A DNA stretch of 64,000 nucleotides, taken from contig NC_134983.1 of the NCBI RefSeq assembly GCF_050947335.1, positions 2,418,001 through 2,482,000 of the forward strand, given 5' to 3'. The translations under genes were made by a program, and so were the position numbers. The stretch is from Megachile rotundata (Eukaryota > Arthropoda > Insecta > Hymenoptera > Megachilidae). The notes beneath the pieces were generated by a model. It was not told the DNA's origin. It was given only the letters and a program-made list of their open reading frames with translations, and searched no databases. Positions 46,906-59,612 of this stretch are shown here, one piece after another; positions within the stretch are counted from its first letter, which is position 1, and every line of letters starts with the position of its first letter.

Positions 46906-47505
46906 TTAATCATTACACAACCCCCACCCATTTGTCTTCGAAGAAATGGAAATGAATTCTTTTTTACTAACATTTTCATTTTACTACCATGATTTAAAAA
47001 AAGAAAAATTAGTAAAAAACAAAGACAAATGGGTGGGGGTGGTGTAATGATTTGGGCTGGAATTTAAACGGAATGGATACAAAGGCAAAACAAATGTACA
47101 GTTTCTTCAAGGAAAAATGAATTCTCAAAAATATATAAATTTACTCTCAAAACAAAATATTGAACACGCACTACGAATTACCACTGATAAATTTATTTTT
47201 TAACATGGCAATGCTGCAATTCTTCGAATTAAAGTCGAAGACCAATTTTTTCAAAGAGAAAACGTATCGGTTTTTCCGTTGCCTGCACGCTCCCTGGACC
47301 TGAATATTATTGAAAATTATTGGGGAGAACTAGCACGTGTTGTACATAAGAATGGAAAACAGTATGATCATATTAAACAATTAAAAGAAGCTATTAAGAC
47401 ACATTGGGATAATTTGCAACAAAATACAATTAAATGTTATACAAATCCTTATCAAAGCGGGTACTCGGATTAATAAAAAATAAAGGCGGATATACTCATT
47501 ATTAA
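46906..47505 (+). pseudogene. Tc1-like transposase C-terminal half, frameshifted
   Basis: GGGGVMIWAGI at about 47034-47066 is the Tc1 GGGxVMVWGxx block. After a degraded middle, an open frame (47279-47473) reads PARSLDLNIIENYWGELARV, which carries the conserved PxxSPDLNxIENxW motif; the usual Pro is Leu. The frame is knocked out near 47450 by a one-base shift; in the adjacent frame it ends SKRVLGLIKNKGGYTHY with a stop at 47503-47505, the typical Tc1 C-terminus. An inverted copy of about 30 bp of the GGGGV region lies at 46906-46946. The N-terminal DNA-binding part is absent. It is inactive. Confidence 0.75.
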
Positions 47506-47679
47506 CTTTGTATTAATTGCAATGTAACTTTCCTCTTTTATGAAAATATACGTATAAATTCTGTGAATGTGCTATCATTTCGCCGGCACTATTTGTATAT
47601 TTCTTCTGCTTGCTCAAAAACCTAGCAAGGTCAACCATATTTACTAAGAAGTTCCTTTTCTTTGCCATGTAACAATTAG

Positions 47680-48280
47680 AATGGTATGTATCACATTAAA
47701 AAAGTTTTTTGGCATAGAATATCTATCATTTTAATCGTACTCATATGCTGAATACAAATGTCATATTCGATTCCGGCGAAGAAGCGTTTTCCTCTTTGGT
47801 CCTCATGCTTCAAACCATCATTTATCATGGCCTTTTGCATGACATAAGCTATATGTATGTAATACTCCACATTTTTTAATAGGAACAATTGTCCGTTTCT
47901 GAAGAAAGTACAATTTGTTAGGGCCATTTCGAGCTGTCTTCCTTTCGTTTTGCGAAAGGTTCTATCATTCTAAGACTTTCCACAGTATTTATATCTTGGA
48001 CGAAAATCATGATCTTGAGACGAACGTACAACATTTCAGCCATCATTTATTTCAAATCTTAATCGTTGGCGGTTCCATTTGGACATGTTTTTTACCTTCT
48101 TTTTAAATTATGCACATGATTATATTCACAACACTCAATATATACGACAAACCTACATATTGTATATTAATAAGAATATATTAATGTTATATGCACAAAT
48201 AAAATATCTTGACTAATAAGGCTAAAATAAGAAGAATACAGAATTAAACATAATGTATATAATGTATATAGAAAATACAG
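47680..48280 (-). repeat. Family C, copy 1, with a coding-like minus strand
   Basis: Aligns by eye with 63115-63720 over about 600 bp. On the minus strand a 78-codon frame (47691-47927) begins MALTNCTFFRNGQLFLLKNV; copy 2 in the same register reads IAITNGTLFETVQLFL and then a stop. The shared residues suggest an ancestral protein-coding element. I do not recognise the protein. Stops and shifts in both copies show decay. Confidence 0.5.
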
Positions 48281-48419
48281 AAAGATCTTAATTATTAATT
48301 ACTACATCTCGGTTTAGCACTATTTTCCTCGCATATTGATATAGCAGATTGAATGTAAAAATGAAGCCAGCTTCGAAATATCGAGCATTTTGTGTACAAA
48401 GAACCAACAGTTTTCGGTT

Positions 48420-48930
48420 CCCTATATTCTCGAAATGAGATTCTAAATAATGCACGCGAAACAAGAGTGCAGCAGTATCCTCTTCAGGGTAGCAGGAGAA
48501 ACCTTTAACGCCAGTACTAACACAATAATCGTCCACGATAGCTCTTCTATTGTTTCGGAGGTGGATCCAGTTGTTTTCTTGGCCGCTAGCTATCGATATT
48601 ATTTTTCGCTATTTTGCCGTTTGGTGGATGTTCGTACCGCTGCATAAAACGTGAAGCGTGGCTGCGTGAGGCACGAGACAATAATAATTCATCGCTTCAG
48701 GGCCCGCAGCACGCAGACCGTCCTCGCGATTCTAATCCTTGGGCAATTTGCACAGAGCGCCGTAAAATAAGAACTGTACGAGAATAGCCAATAGAGTCTC
48801 TCTTCGGTCTTTCGGATCGACCAAACGATTCGTAGAAGAGAGAATTTACAGCGGCGAACGGATTGCGAGAAAATGACCATTGCTCCGCAGCCGGATGTCC
48901 TTTCAAACCGATATTTCTTCTTAATCCTCA
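48420..48930. other. GC-rich island 8
   Basis: Raised GC, strongest at 48650-48900. Overlapping minus-strand frames (48689-48931, 48697-48906) and a plus frame (48450-48647) match nothing known. Confidence 0.4.
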
Positions 48931-49816
48931 ACTACTTACATACTAATAAGGCAAATAATGATAAAATCTGAAAAATAAAATATTATTCTGGTAGTTGATA
49001 TATTCTTTGTCATATTAACCCTTTGTTGAATGATTTATTTTCCGGATGCGTCAGTCGGAATTACGTGTCTACTGTTACAATATTAAAATAGATAAAGAAA
49101 GTTGTAATCTTATGTTCATTTTGTATTGAGCAATGCTTAAATATTCAAATTGTAATTGGACTTAAGCCTCAAATTAAGGCGTATTAACAATACGAATAAG
49201 GTTTATGATAATCAAACTGTGAGTGCATCGCGTGATAGAATCATCAAAACATGCATAAATATGTTATATTAATTTTTAATGTATAAGTGGCGTGATGCAT
49301 AAGTCTAGATTAAAAAATAGTAAATAATTCTGTGAATAATGTACAATATTGTGCGAATTAATATGAACGCAATTATTATTTTAGATTGTTATATACGGTC
49401 ACATTTGCAATGTGTTGTTATGTCAAATCCAATTTATGTTAAAGACAGTATTAACGTTGTTCGATATACTTTTTCTATAAAAAATATTATTAGAAGATTT
49501 TTATAATATGGTAATGTATGTTCACCTTCGTTCACATAATAGTATATGGGTGACTTACTATTAGTAATTGCAATTAGTAATTTTTAGACAACTAGTTATT
49601 CGACAAAAAATTTGTTAAAATATATTTTGAACTTTCCTCTGTGTGTATTGTAAATGAAAATATGAAAAGATACAGATAATATAAATCAAAGAATGTTTAT
49701 TGAGTGAATTCAAAAATATATATGTGGAGTAAGTACGAACCAAAATTAGTACATTTATACAACTCAAGACATATCAATACTTCACAGGATACTTGACATT
49801 TTATGTCAAAAACATA
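48931..49816. other. AT-rich spacer
   Basis: No feature seen. Confidence 0.6.
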
Positions 49817-50736
49817 ACACGTCACTCAATAAGTCCCCGGTCTGACACATATATGGCGATACTGGTGACAGACCCACGTTATTTTCGAATAATACTAACC
49901 TTCAAACAGTACGTGTCAAAATTTCAGGGTATTCTGACCAATAGTTTAGAAGTTACAGTCCTTTTTGTACCCCAGTTTCGTAATTTTGGAGACAATGGAT
50001 AGAAAGGAATTTCGTGTGTTGATTAAACACTGTTTTTTAATCGGAAAAAATACTGTTGAAGCCAAAAAGTGACTTCATAAGCATTATGGAGACCCTGCAC
50101 CAGGGAAATCAACTATTATTGACTGGTATGCTCAATTTAAACGCGGTCATACAAGCGCCGATGATGCTGAACGCTCTGGTTGCCCAAAATCAGCAATCGT
50201 TCCGGAAAACATAAAAAATGTCCACAAAATAGTTTTAAAGGACCGTAAACTTAAGTTGTGTAAGATAGCTGATGCCTTAAAGATATCAGAAGGTAGTGTC
50301 ATCACAGTTTTGCATGAAAATTTGGACATGTGCAAATTGCTTTCAAAGTGGGTGCCGCGTTTGCTGTTTCACGAAGGCAATGCACCGTGTCACAAGTCGA
50401 TAAACACGATGGTTCAATTGAATGAATTACGTTTTGAATTGTTTCCCCACACATCGTACTCCCCAGATTTGGACCCCAGCGACTACTGGCTCTTTGCAGA
50501 TATGAAACAAGTGCTCCAGGGAAATAGATTTGGCTCAAATGAAGAAGTGATTGCGGAAACTGAAGCTTATTTTGGGGGCAAAGACAAATCGTTTAATATA
50601 AAGGTAATTGAAAAATTAGAGGAGCGTTGGAATCAATGTATCACACTGGAAGGAATGTATACTGATGATTAAAGTGGAATTTCTAAAAAAAATTTTGTTT
50701 TTCTTAGATAGACCGGAGACTTATTGAGTGACATGT
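49817..50736 (+). mobile_element. Mariner element, 920 bp, both ends intact
   Basis: TA lies on both sides (49815-49816 and 50737-50738). The terminal repeats, read inward, are ACACGTCACTCAATAAGTCC and ACATGTCACTCAATAAGTCT, agreeing over about 27 bp to CCGGTCT. It holds a transposase gene with one stop and an internal deletion; about 380 bp are missing relative to a usual 1.3-kb mariner. Well-kept ends and a long open frame make it the youngest-looking transposon here. Confidence 0.9.
49995..50672 (+). pseudogene. Mariner transposase, one stop and an internal deletion
   Basis: A single reading frame runs from ATG at 49995 to a stop at 50670-50672, broken only by TGA at 50070-50072 (codon 26), where relatives usually have Trp or another residue. 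The first HTH covers about residues 1-60, followed by the SGxPK-type linker and a second HTH (LKLCKIADALKISEGSVITV). The linker motif WVPRLL then joins directly to HEGNAPCHKS, so the first catalytic Asp and its surroundings (about 110-130 residues) are deleted. The second catalytic Asp of the DNAPCH block is Gly. The third (PSDYWLF) is kept with the normal 34-residue spacing. It cannot be active but could in principle bind its own ends. Confidence 0.9.
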
Positions 50737-50738
50737 TA

Positions 50739-51124
50739 CTGTATTACAGTAAGTGTTCGAACGTTCTGCCACTCTACTCTGAACATTTTCTAATACGTCT
50801 GTTTGCATTTTCCATAAAATATTTTAGTGATAACGAACAACTAATCATTTGATATTAAAATATTAATAAAAAGTTTATACATATAGTCGTCTTGGTTAAC
50901 TTTAAGGCTTAATTTAAAGCATTGTATAATATAATATAAATGGTGTGGCCGTATCAGATTTTATGAGCTTGAAAATTGGTCATTACTTCCCCATTCTATG
51001 ATTATTAGTTTTATATGTATTAAAAACATTAACAAGGAATTCACGTCAGTTTGAACTGTGTTGTCAACTTTAAACCGATTTATATCAGTTCCATGCTAAC
51101 TTCACACTGTATCATTTTATGATG
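50739..51124. other. AT-rich spacer
   Basis: No feature seen. Confidence 0.6.
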
Positions 51125-51655
51125 CTTCTGTATTAATGCCGAACGTAGTAAGGCTCCTGGAATGACTCGATCCGCATTTGATCGTTCGTTTATTTATTTG
51201 TCTGTCACACGCTATAGGTCGTAATTTTGGATCTTTTAACTTAAAATTTTGAGAATGAACTCGTAAAACACCATTTCGCTGTGTAGATTTTGAGTGACAA
51301 TCTGACGATAGGAAACTGTCGTTATCGGCGTCGATTGTCATTGAATCAATAAAGAATTGTATCCTGATATCGTTTCCGATAATTATTGACACATTAAATC
51401 AACTGAAATCACGTTAAAAAGTCTATGAATCATCGTTGACGACAATACTTTGTCGTCATTGACGTCAGTCGTCATCAAATCAACAATAATCGTGTTTAGT
51501 ATCTTTTTCGATAGTTTTAGATATGTTTAATCGTTTAAAACAATTTAAAAATCTCTATATCTGGTTCTTGTTCTATCTATATATTTACAGAACATACTCT
51601 AAATTTTAAATATACATTCGACTTCGCGTGAGGCACCTAATCTGTAGATCTACTA
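51125..51655 (-). repeat. Dispersed repeat family D, copy 3 (inverted)
   Basis: The reverse complement matches copies 1 and 2 over most of their length, including TTGATTCAATGACAATCGAC against copy 1 and the tail with GACAGACAAATAAATAAACG. A near-terminal AGGTGCCTCACGCG echoes the other end AGGTGCCTCACTACG seen in copy 1, so the unit may carry short terminal direct repeats. Confidence 0.65.
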
Positions 51656-52100
51656 GTTAACAACTATTCTGTTATATTGTTAATAAACTATCAAAATGAC
51701 TCGTTTCAGTTTTCATATTTTATGTTCCAAGATATTATTATGTGCATATGTCTAAATGTCTGTCATATTTTATTGAGATGAAGTATGGTTATACATACAT
51801 ATACGTTAGTTGATATTTCAGTATTTACTTATTTATTTTTAATTTAAAAGTAAGTGTGCATTTACATCGTAAGTTTTACTGTAAAATCATGTCAAGCTTT
51901 AAATTTTTTAATATCATTTAGTACAATTCACCTAGTAGCGAAAATGCGAAATTAATACGAGTGATTAATTAATTAATTAATTAATCCAACTCAAATATAG
52001 ATAGATGCTATTCAAATGTGGAAATGTTTCACTCAAAATATGAAAAACCAACAATGTTCCAAGTTATATCAGCAAGTCGTAGAAACTGTACATTGAACGA
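51656..52100. other. AT-rich spacer with an (ATTA)n microsatellite
   Basis: About five and a half ATTA units lie at 51964-51985. Nothing else is seen. Confidence 0.6.
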
Positions 52101-52730
52101 GTTCAAAGTAGTTCCAGGAGGAAAGAATTCACAGGATGAACCCTTTGACCGGGAGATAAAATTCTTCAAAGTCGAATCATGTTAATCGTTCCGGTGGACC
52201 ATCAAACGACCGTTCATCCGTGTCCAAGCAAATTCCTAGAGCGGTCAAAAACCCAAAAATCTGGCAGAAACGTTTCGGTGACGCCTGAAGGAGAACACTT
52301 CCAACGAGTAAACCTTTCTTAATAAGCAGCCATGAGCTATCACGAAAACAGTCCAAAAGTCGTCCGCGGGCGAAGACCTTCGAATCTTTTCCTGCACTTC
52401 TTCCTCGTGCATGAGTCGCAACGTTTGGTCCCCCTCGAATGGCGCTTCTTCAAACGGTTCGTCTAGACGCTCCGGGCTGAATTTTATGCGGAAAAAAAAG
52501 AGAAGAAATATCGACGATGCTCTTAGACTGCGGAGAAATGGTCGGATCGCAAAATGTCGTTGCACCGAACTGAGACGGCGATTAATTGATGGTGCTGTGC
52601 ACACCGGAGGATAAGCCGACGTAACAACTTAATGGCGTTGCCCCGCAGCCTAACATTTCAAGAAGCGTGCCCGCGGATTGGCTTTGATCTTAACCCACTG
52701 TTTTGACGAGACCGAAGTATCTAAAGGATT
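52100..52730. other. GC-rich island 9
   Basis: Raised GC, with a 119-codon minus frame (52245-52604) overlapping a 67-codon plus frame (52411-52614). The minus translation is rich in Arg, Phe and Leu and matches no family I know, so I do not call a gene. Confidence 0.4.
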
Positions 52731-53689
52731 GAAGAGAATGGTACAAAATGGCCAAAATTGGTTAGCACCTAAGTTATTGATAATGTATTATTTTATGGAC
52801 CTTAAGGAATTGTGAAAACACCATTATACACGCAGCAAATGATGGACAAATTGCAAGATGAGTTAAGTGCATCCTGCGCAAAGTGAAGTTTCGGGATTTG
52901 GTAATTTTAAATGATTATAACTTTGACCTAATTGCCTAATAAAATTCTTGGCAAATTTTAAAATAAATATTTCTTTTCATATTGTACTACAAAGAGGTAC
53001 AAAAATCTGTCGATACTTCCACAGTTTATGATATATTTATAGCACTTGTTACAAACAGAGAGTCTGATCTAATGGCAAAAGAATAGTAACACAAAGAAAT
53101 GTAATCTGTTCTTGCTTAATCAGTTGAAATGACGTAACAGTACAACTGCAATAGTAGTACAACGGTAAATTATAATCTCGTGTCACGGAGAAGGAAGTAA
53201 GAACTGATTCGTATTATCAGTTCGTCCGCATCTAAGGACAGGGTGTCGCAGTGGTGTCGACGGTATTACAGTAGGAAATAATTCACTTGCACTTTCTATT
53301 CTTACACCGACTAATATTTCACGTTTACAAGACTTTTGAAATTGAAATTAGCCCCGTTATAATCAATCGATCAATCTGAGATGCCACTACGTGCTGAACT
53401 GTTGTCTAATTACCAGATGCTCCAGCAACTCGGGTTATTTGCAACTATTCTGTGCGAGCTCGTATACACGCTTGGGCTCTGACAGGGCTATTGGTATCGT
53501 GATATCGATCAATTAAATTGTAACTTGATACAACTAAACCTTAATCAGCTTACGCTATTGTGCATGCGTGAAATGGGAGGGTATTAATAGAGTTACGGTG
53601 ACGCATCAACAACGAAAGTAATTTAAAAATTTGTAAAATAATTGTCACAGTTGTTGAACTATTATGAAAACAATTAAAATAACTGCAAT
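52731..53689. other. Spacer of intermediate composition
   Basis: A weakly GC-enriched patch at 53200-53560 has no recognisable gene. Confidence 0.5.
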
Positions 53690-54270
53690 ATTTTTATAGT
53701 CAATGTATAACTACTATGTTTATCAAAAAAAGTAGAATTTCTATTTTCGGATAAAATAATATAAACCTACATTTGTGAAAGAAGATGTTTTAAATGAACT
53801 AACATATAAAACTTTACAGATAGTTGAGTCATTAATTGTTACTTTCCAAAATGTTAAATATGTATTAATTTGTTTTCGTCATTTAAAAAAAAAATCAAGA
53901 CAGTAATATTTTGAGGAATGAAAATCTTTACTTTATAGTAAATTCATGAAACTTCACTGGCAACTTGTAAGTTTATAAGTGTATGTTTTAGAAGCCTTTG
54001 CACAAATGTCTGCAACTGCATACATGTCTTGTGTACAATCGTTTTTCTGTTTTTTTTTTTCGTTCAACAATCTGAAGAATTTATGTGACTTTACAGTATA
54101 AGAAAAGTAACTAAAACTATATTATAAAATTTTAGATTTATGATGAGTTTCAGAATAAGCAGAAGTACCTTTTTTTATAATTATTATTTACATAAATACA
54201 CAAAATACAAAACATACTTATTTTAATATAAGTAAATATGCAATGTAATAAATTGATTAATGCCATTTCG
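53690..54270 (+). repeat. Dispersed family B, copy 2
   Basis: Matches 37140-37830: the blocks GTAGAATTTCTATTTTCGG, TATTATAAAATTTTAGATTT and ACTTATTTTAATATAAGTAA lie in the same order with similar spacing. Confidence 0.5.
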
Positions 54271-55824
54271 TTTAATAATTTAATATTGCTTAAAATTACG
54301 TATTTTCCAAGTACGTATTCTCCGTGTAATAATAATAGTTTAATGATAACTAAACAGTTTAATGATCGATATTTAATGATAATAGCTAGTGTCATGGTAT
54401 TACATACTCGTGGATAAACACAATACTTAATTTTAATGTTTAATGCAATCTAAAGTAATTTTACTACTTAAAATAGCGCATAATGCTAATTAATCACAAT
54501 TTTAACAAAGGTACTCCGTCGGTTGCTTGGTGATTATAAAAGTATAAATTTTAGAATATTGTTCATTAATATTTTTGCATAATGTGAATATTGAAATATG
54601 GAAACTCATAATTGTATATATTGTCTTTTGATTAGTTTCAACGTTCAAAATGAACAGAAAAGGTATTATGAACATAATTTCCACAGAATTGTGAATTATT
54701 TGTTCTCGTTTAAGTATTAAAACGTTTACCTTATGTGGAGTAACTACATATGGAACATCTAATTTTAAAAGTTCGGCAAAATAGAAACATCCGATCTTTT
54801 CAACGAAAGTGACATTGAAACATAACAAAATTAATGGACATTCGTGTTTTAATGGTTAACTATGTATCTTAACGATGTTCTCGCAGGTACAATTGCCCAT
54901 CATTACAAGTTTTATGTGAGTTGCAGCCCGCCATTTCTTTCTCTTCAATTTTAAATTGTTTTGCCATTTTATTACGTTTCCTACCTGTTTCAAGACACGT
55001 TTCTCTTTTGTCCTAGATTTTATTTTGTTTTTGCGCTATTTACAAAAGCTGCAATTTATAATAAATTTTTAATATAGCTCAGATAAAAAAGTTTTGGAAA
55101 ATAATTCTTAATTATTTTTTTTGACGTTACGACAAATTACCGTTTTTTCTTTTAATAAAAGAAGCTCGTTGTCCACGTGGTGAATATTTTCAGATTCTAA
55201 AAAAGATTTAAATGTTTATTGTAATTTCAAACAGTTATTCTTTATTAAAATATTCACTATGACTTTTTATAGATGTCGGTAGACATTTTTTATGGGTAGA
55301 CTTTGACCTTCACGATACGTTTTTTATGCATATATAAATATTTATTAAGTCTTCTTGACCTTTTTAGACTTGTTTTTTACTTATTCCTTGCTTTCTTAGT
55401 TGAAACCTTGTTATATGAAGGAAAATATAATATCATTCATCATCATCTGAGATTTCATTGGTTGTAATTTTCTTATAATATTATCAAAAGTTAACTTGTG
55501 TATTTCAATATTTCTTCTTTCGGCCTATGAAATAAAGGCATTAAATCGTGTGAAAATGAAAATAACGAATGTGATCGCACGTTGAAAAAATGTTATTACA
55601 TTTTATCTCTTTTACACTTCTCTTGTTACACTTACGTATGTATTTATACGTATTTTCAATTCCACGTTCAGTTGCGGATATCAAGAACCTCGACAAACAT
55701 TTATAAATTGATTATAACATTTTTTAAGTGAAACTTCTATGGGCATGATTCAACGCGAAAGTGTTACATCGGTCGATGACCGTTAGATCCAAGTATTACG
55801 AAAAATACAAGCAATTAATCAAAT
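54271..55824. other. AT-rich spacer
   Basis: A 108-codon minus frame (54502-54828) opens with MLCFNVTFVEKIGCFYFAEL; it is hydrophobic and AT-driven and I cannot support it as a gene. Nothing else is seen. Confidence 0.45.
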
Positions 55825-56400
55825 TTCTAAATTACCAAATCTATAAATTCGCAAAAGCTGCCAAATCTCTGAAATCCCCAAACCATTAAATTTCTAAATC
55901 TTCCAAGTCTTTCAAATTCATATATTTCGAATTTTGTAAAAGCATAGATTTTCAAATTTCCAAATTATCGTGATTTTAATCTTTTAAGTTGTAGATTTAC
56001 CAATCCCCTAATTTCCATATTTTTAAATCTCTAAATTCCCCGGTTTACAAGTCTCTGAAATTTTTTAATCTTTAAATTTCCAAAAACTATCTTTAATTGT
56101 AAGTTCCGATTTCCACAATTTATAAAATCAGAATTTCTTTGGTTTGTAAATTTCTAAATTCTTTAATTTTAAAATCCCCAAATTCACAAATTCTTTAATT
56201 TGCGAATCTTTAAGTTCACAATATCCTTAATTTCTAAACCTTTAAGTCCACAAATTCTACAATTTCCAAATCCTCAAATTCACAAATTCTACAATATCCA
56301 AATTTCCAAATTTCCAAATTTCCAAATTTCCAAATTTCAAATTTCAAATTTCAAATTTCAAATTTCAAATTTCAAATTTCAAAAATTTCTCATTAAACAA
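55825..56400. repeat. Degenerate AAATTYC array 4, ending in perfect tandem units
   Basis: The first 480 bp hold degenerate AAATTYC words about every 10 bp. At 56297-56335 the array becomes perfect 8-bp units (CAAATTTC), and at 56336-56380 perfect 7-bp units (AAATTTC). The 70-codon frame at 56200-56412 is a translation of the repeat. Confidence 0.85.
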
Positions 56401-56499
56401 TTAATTATTTGAACTATAACAGTTAATCATTGCTGTACTAAATGTTGTTAATATTATTGTAAAAGGAACCAACAATATATAATTCTAGAGAACTAAAGA

Positions 56500-56900
56500 A
56501 ATCGTGACGATTACATCACGGACCAGATAATGATCGTGACACAGGGATCAAGCCGCGTCTTGTGAGATTTTAGATCAACATAACGTGTAACAAGGTTCAA
56601 GGGAAGGACGAGGAAAGATAGTGGAAGTTGAGTTAATTGCTACTTCTAGTTCTCCATCCTGAGATCGATGCTAGTTAACCCCCTACTACCAGCACACACG
56701 GCTTTCTTCGTTTGATCTCAAGCATTCTCTCTTTTCCGCGCTACGATGAAGAAGATTATCCTTAAGCATTCACACGACCTTCATTGTGCGTACTTGCGCG
56801 TACCTTAAGTGTGCAGAATCGCGACAGGTCTGTTGCGAGCTCGTGAGGAAGGTCAGTGGCCGTTACAGAGATTTCACTCTGGATGGCCCTTGTTTGCCAT
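56500..56900. other. GC-rich island 10
   Basis: Raised GC next to AAATTYC array 4, with no frame of note. Confidence 0.4.
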
Positions 56901-57604
56901 GCATGTATCTTGGTTGACAATTAACTTCGTGCTTTATTTGCCTTACCAACATTTTTCTTACAGATATTCCAATTTAGAGAACTTCTAGGGTCAATAGGAC
57001 TTCTTTTGACACTAAGCGTACTGTGGGATTATTAAGGTGATGGTAGTAAATGAACTCGCGCCCGATTAAAATTAAGTTTGTTAATGTATTTTAAGTTTTA
57101 AGTTAACATTAGCTATACACTTATGATGCAAGTGAATTAACTACGAATGACCGGAAAGTAATATAATCTCCTTTTTCACAACTGACCTTCTTAAACAGCT
57201 CTTGTCACAAATTATAATAAATGTCGGCTTAAAGCATACGAACCAAATTCGAAAAAAACGTTTTCTGACCAAAAACAAATTTGATATTTGTATTCAACAT
57301 TTCAATAAAATTAAGGTTGTAAGTAGTATGTACCAAAAGCTCTGGGTTGTTAATAATAAAGTTTAGCCAAAATACGTGCAACCTCACTCAGAAATTTTTA
57401 TTAATAATATTAATTAATTTTGTAAATTATTATTTATATTCAGCATGTGCGCGGTTAACCATAATAATCAAAACTATACATGCGGGTGTAAAATTATTAT
57501 GTATGATTACCCTATCATGTTTTAAGCTTCTTAAAAAAAGATATGACAGTAAAGAAAATGTTCTAACGTTCGAGTGAGTCTCAGTAATTAACATTTAAGT
57601 ATGA
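56901..57604. other. AT-rich spacer
   Basis: A 76-codon frame at 57347-57577 resembles no known protein. No other feature is seen. Confidence 0.5.
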
Positions 57605-58535
57605 GTTTTTATAATAATAACATTCTTGTTTATTTTGGACGTTTAAAGTCGAAACTATACAAAATGTATTAGTTTTACATAGATATAAGTATAAGGTTAT
57701 GTAATTCAATATTATTTATTTATATCGCGCAAAAATATTATAGAACAGTGCTCGAAGATTCAACGTTTTTAATAAATTTTCTCAAAAAAAAAGAAAACAA
57801 GTAAACGAAAGAGTATTTTTGTTAAAGTTATAATTACCTAATTTCATATAATTTTTTTAGATAATACAGTTGTTTTAAATTTATTAGACAATCTTACTTG
57901 ACTTATTAATTAATCTTATTTCTTATTAGTCATCCTTAAATACTGGAATTAAGTATTGTGTTTTTTCACTAGTGCTTGATAACATAACACTGACTAGAAT
58001 TAATTAATTTATTACATTGCATGTTTATTTATTGTATTAAAATAATTATATATTGTTTTCTATATATTTGTATTAATAATAGCTATACCAAAGTATAATT
58101 CTGCTTACTCTTAAAATTGTCATAATGTCAACCTAACCTAAAATTTTATACTGAACTTTTAATACATAATACTTTTTACATTACAAAATTATGTATGTTC
58201 TTCTGAATACCAAGAAAAGCAGAAAAGAGATAAATCATAAAAAAATGTTTGTGCAGCAACAAAAGCCTTTAAAACAAAAGCCTTTGAACTTTGTTACCAG
58301 TCATGACTGAACAATTCCGTCTATTAAATTTAATTCAGCAAAAGCAAACTCATTGTGATTGATTTAATAAATTTATTATATTGTATTCTCAGTTCACAAA
58401 ATATTACCGTCATGATTTTTTTTTTTTTATTAAACAGCAAAATGAATGACATTGATACATATTTAATATTTGAAACAGTAATAATTAATGATTAGGACAT
58501 ATCACGAATATTCTTATTGGGTCATATGAATATTT
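57605..58535 (+). repeat. Dispersed family A, copy 2 (without the insertion)
   Basis: Matches 27510-28360. It reads through ACTTTTTACATTAC at about 58170, where copy 1 carries the short composite-repeat terminus. It also ends, at GGGTCATATGAATATTTT, where copy 1 is joined to the composite repeat, so it shows the pre-insertion state at both points. Confidence 0.6.
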
Positions 58536-59612
58536 TCATATTTTGATTAATTTCTAACTTTTTCTTTTGCGACGTATGTATTCGTATAAAATAAACTGCA
58601 TTTATATAAACCTTAAATAAACCAAAAACATAAAGTAAAATACCTATGAATTCTTTATCTTGAAAAAAAAAAACATTACGAATTTTGAAAAAATTTTTTA
58701 GCAAATATTATAATGTAAAACAAAAAAATTTTATTATTCATTTTGATTGGTTTGGTAGTTTTACTGTTAAAATAGTTTTTATCCAGCAATGCTTGTCAAA
58801 TAGGAATTCATAAATAAACGACAAACGAAAAATGATATGTTGTTATATAAATAATTGCAGTAATTGTAAATTGAAGCATGAAATTTTGCATATAAAAGTA
58901 ATAGACAAGATATGAGTTAAAAGTATTAGTTATTGAGATATTATCAAATTAATAATCTTATATCAAAAATCGATTCAGTGAACATCACTCTGACGCAGCT
59001 TTATTTATGGCAGTAGGTCACATGAAATATATTAGTATGTGATTGTCAGCTTAGTTTCCGAAGCGGAACAACAACAAAAATGATATTATAAAAGATACTA
59101 TGTGCTATTTTTATTGTCGTTCTATCATCTACGAAAACAGTGAAAAAGCTAATGTATTATATGCAATTGAACATTCTGTTTTAAATGAATCATTGCACTG
59201 TATTTTTTACAAACTTGGTAAAATGTTAGAAAAACATGGTTCTTTCAATGTACATAAACGTAAATGTTGTAAAATTGAGAATGAAAAACACCGCACTTTT
59301 ATTTTTACATCTATTGCCTGAAATCCATATACCAGCACTTGTTAAATATTAAAATTGTCTGTAATGCTTTATGTAAACTTCGTTTTAGTACACAGTCAAT
59401 AAATATAAATGAAGTATAATACGATTCTGAGTGTCGGAACCTACTAGGGGTTTCACATTCTGATTCTTCAATTTATTTTACAGAAAAATACGAGTAACAT
59501 TGCTTAGGATAAACATTCAATCGTACTAGTTCATATTTTTATATGATTTTAAAGATCGACGAAATGGAATTTAGTAAAAGCAAATACAATCGTGTAGAAA
59601 AGTGGACAGTGC
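58536..59612. other. AT-rich spacer
   Basis: A 73-codon frame (59100-59321) with several Cys and His residues is open but not recognisable. No other feature is seen. Confidence 0.5.

Noticed and set aside
56200..56412. Repetitive Phe/Gln/Ile/Ser/Lys-rich 70-codon frame
   Set aside because: It is a direct translation of the AAATTTC tandem array.
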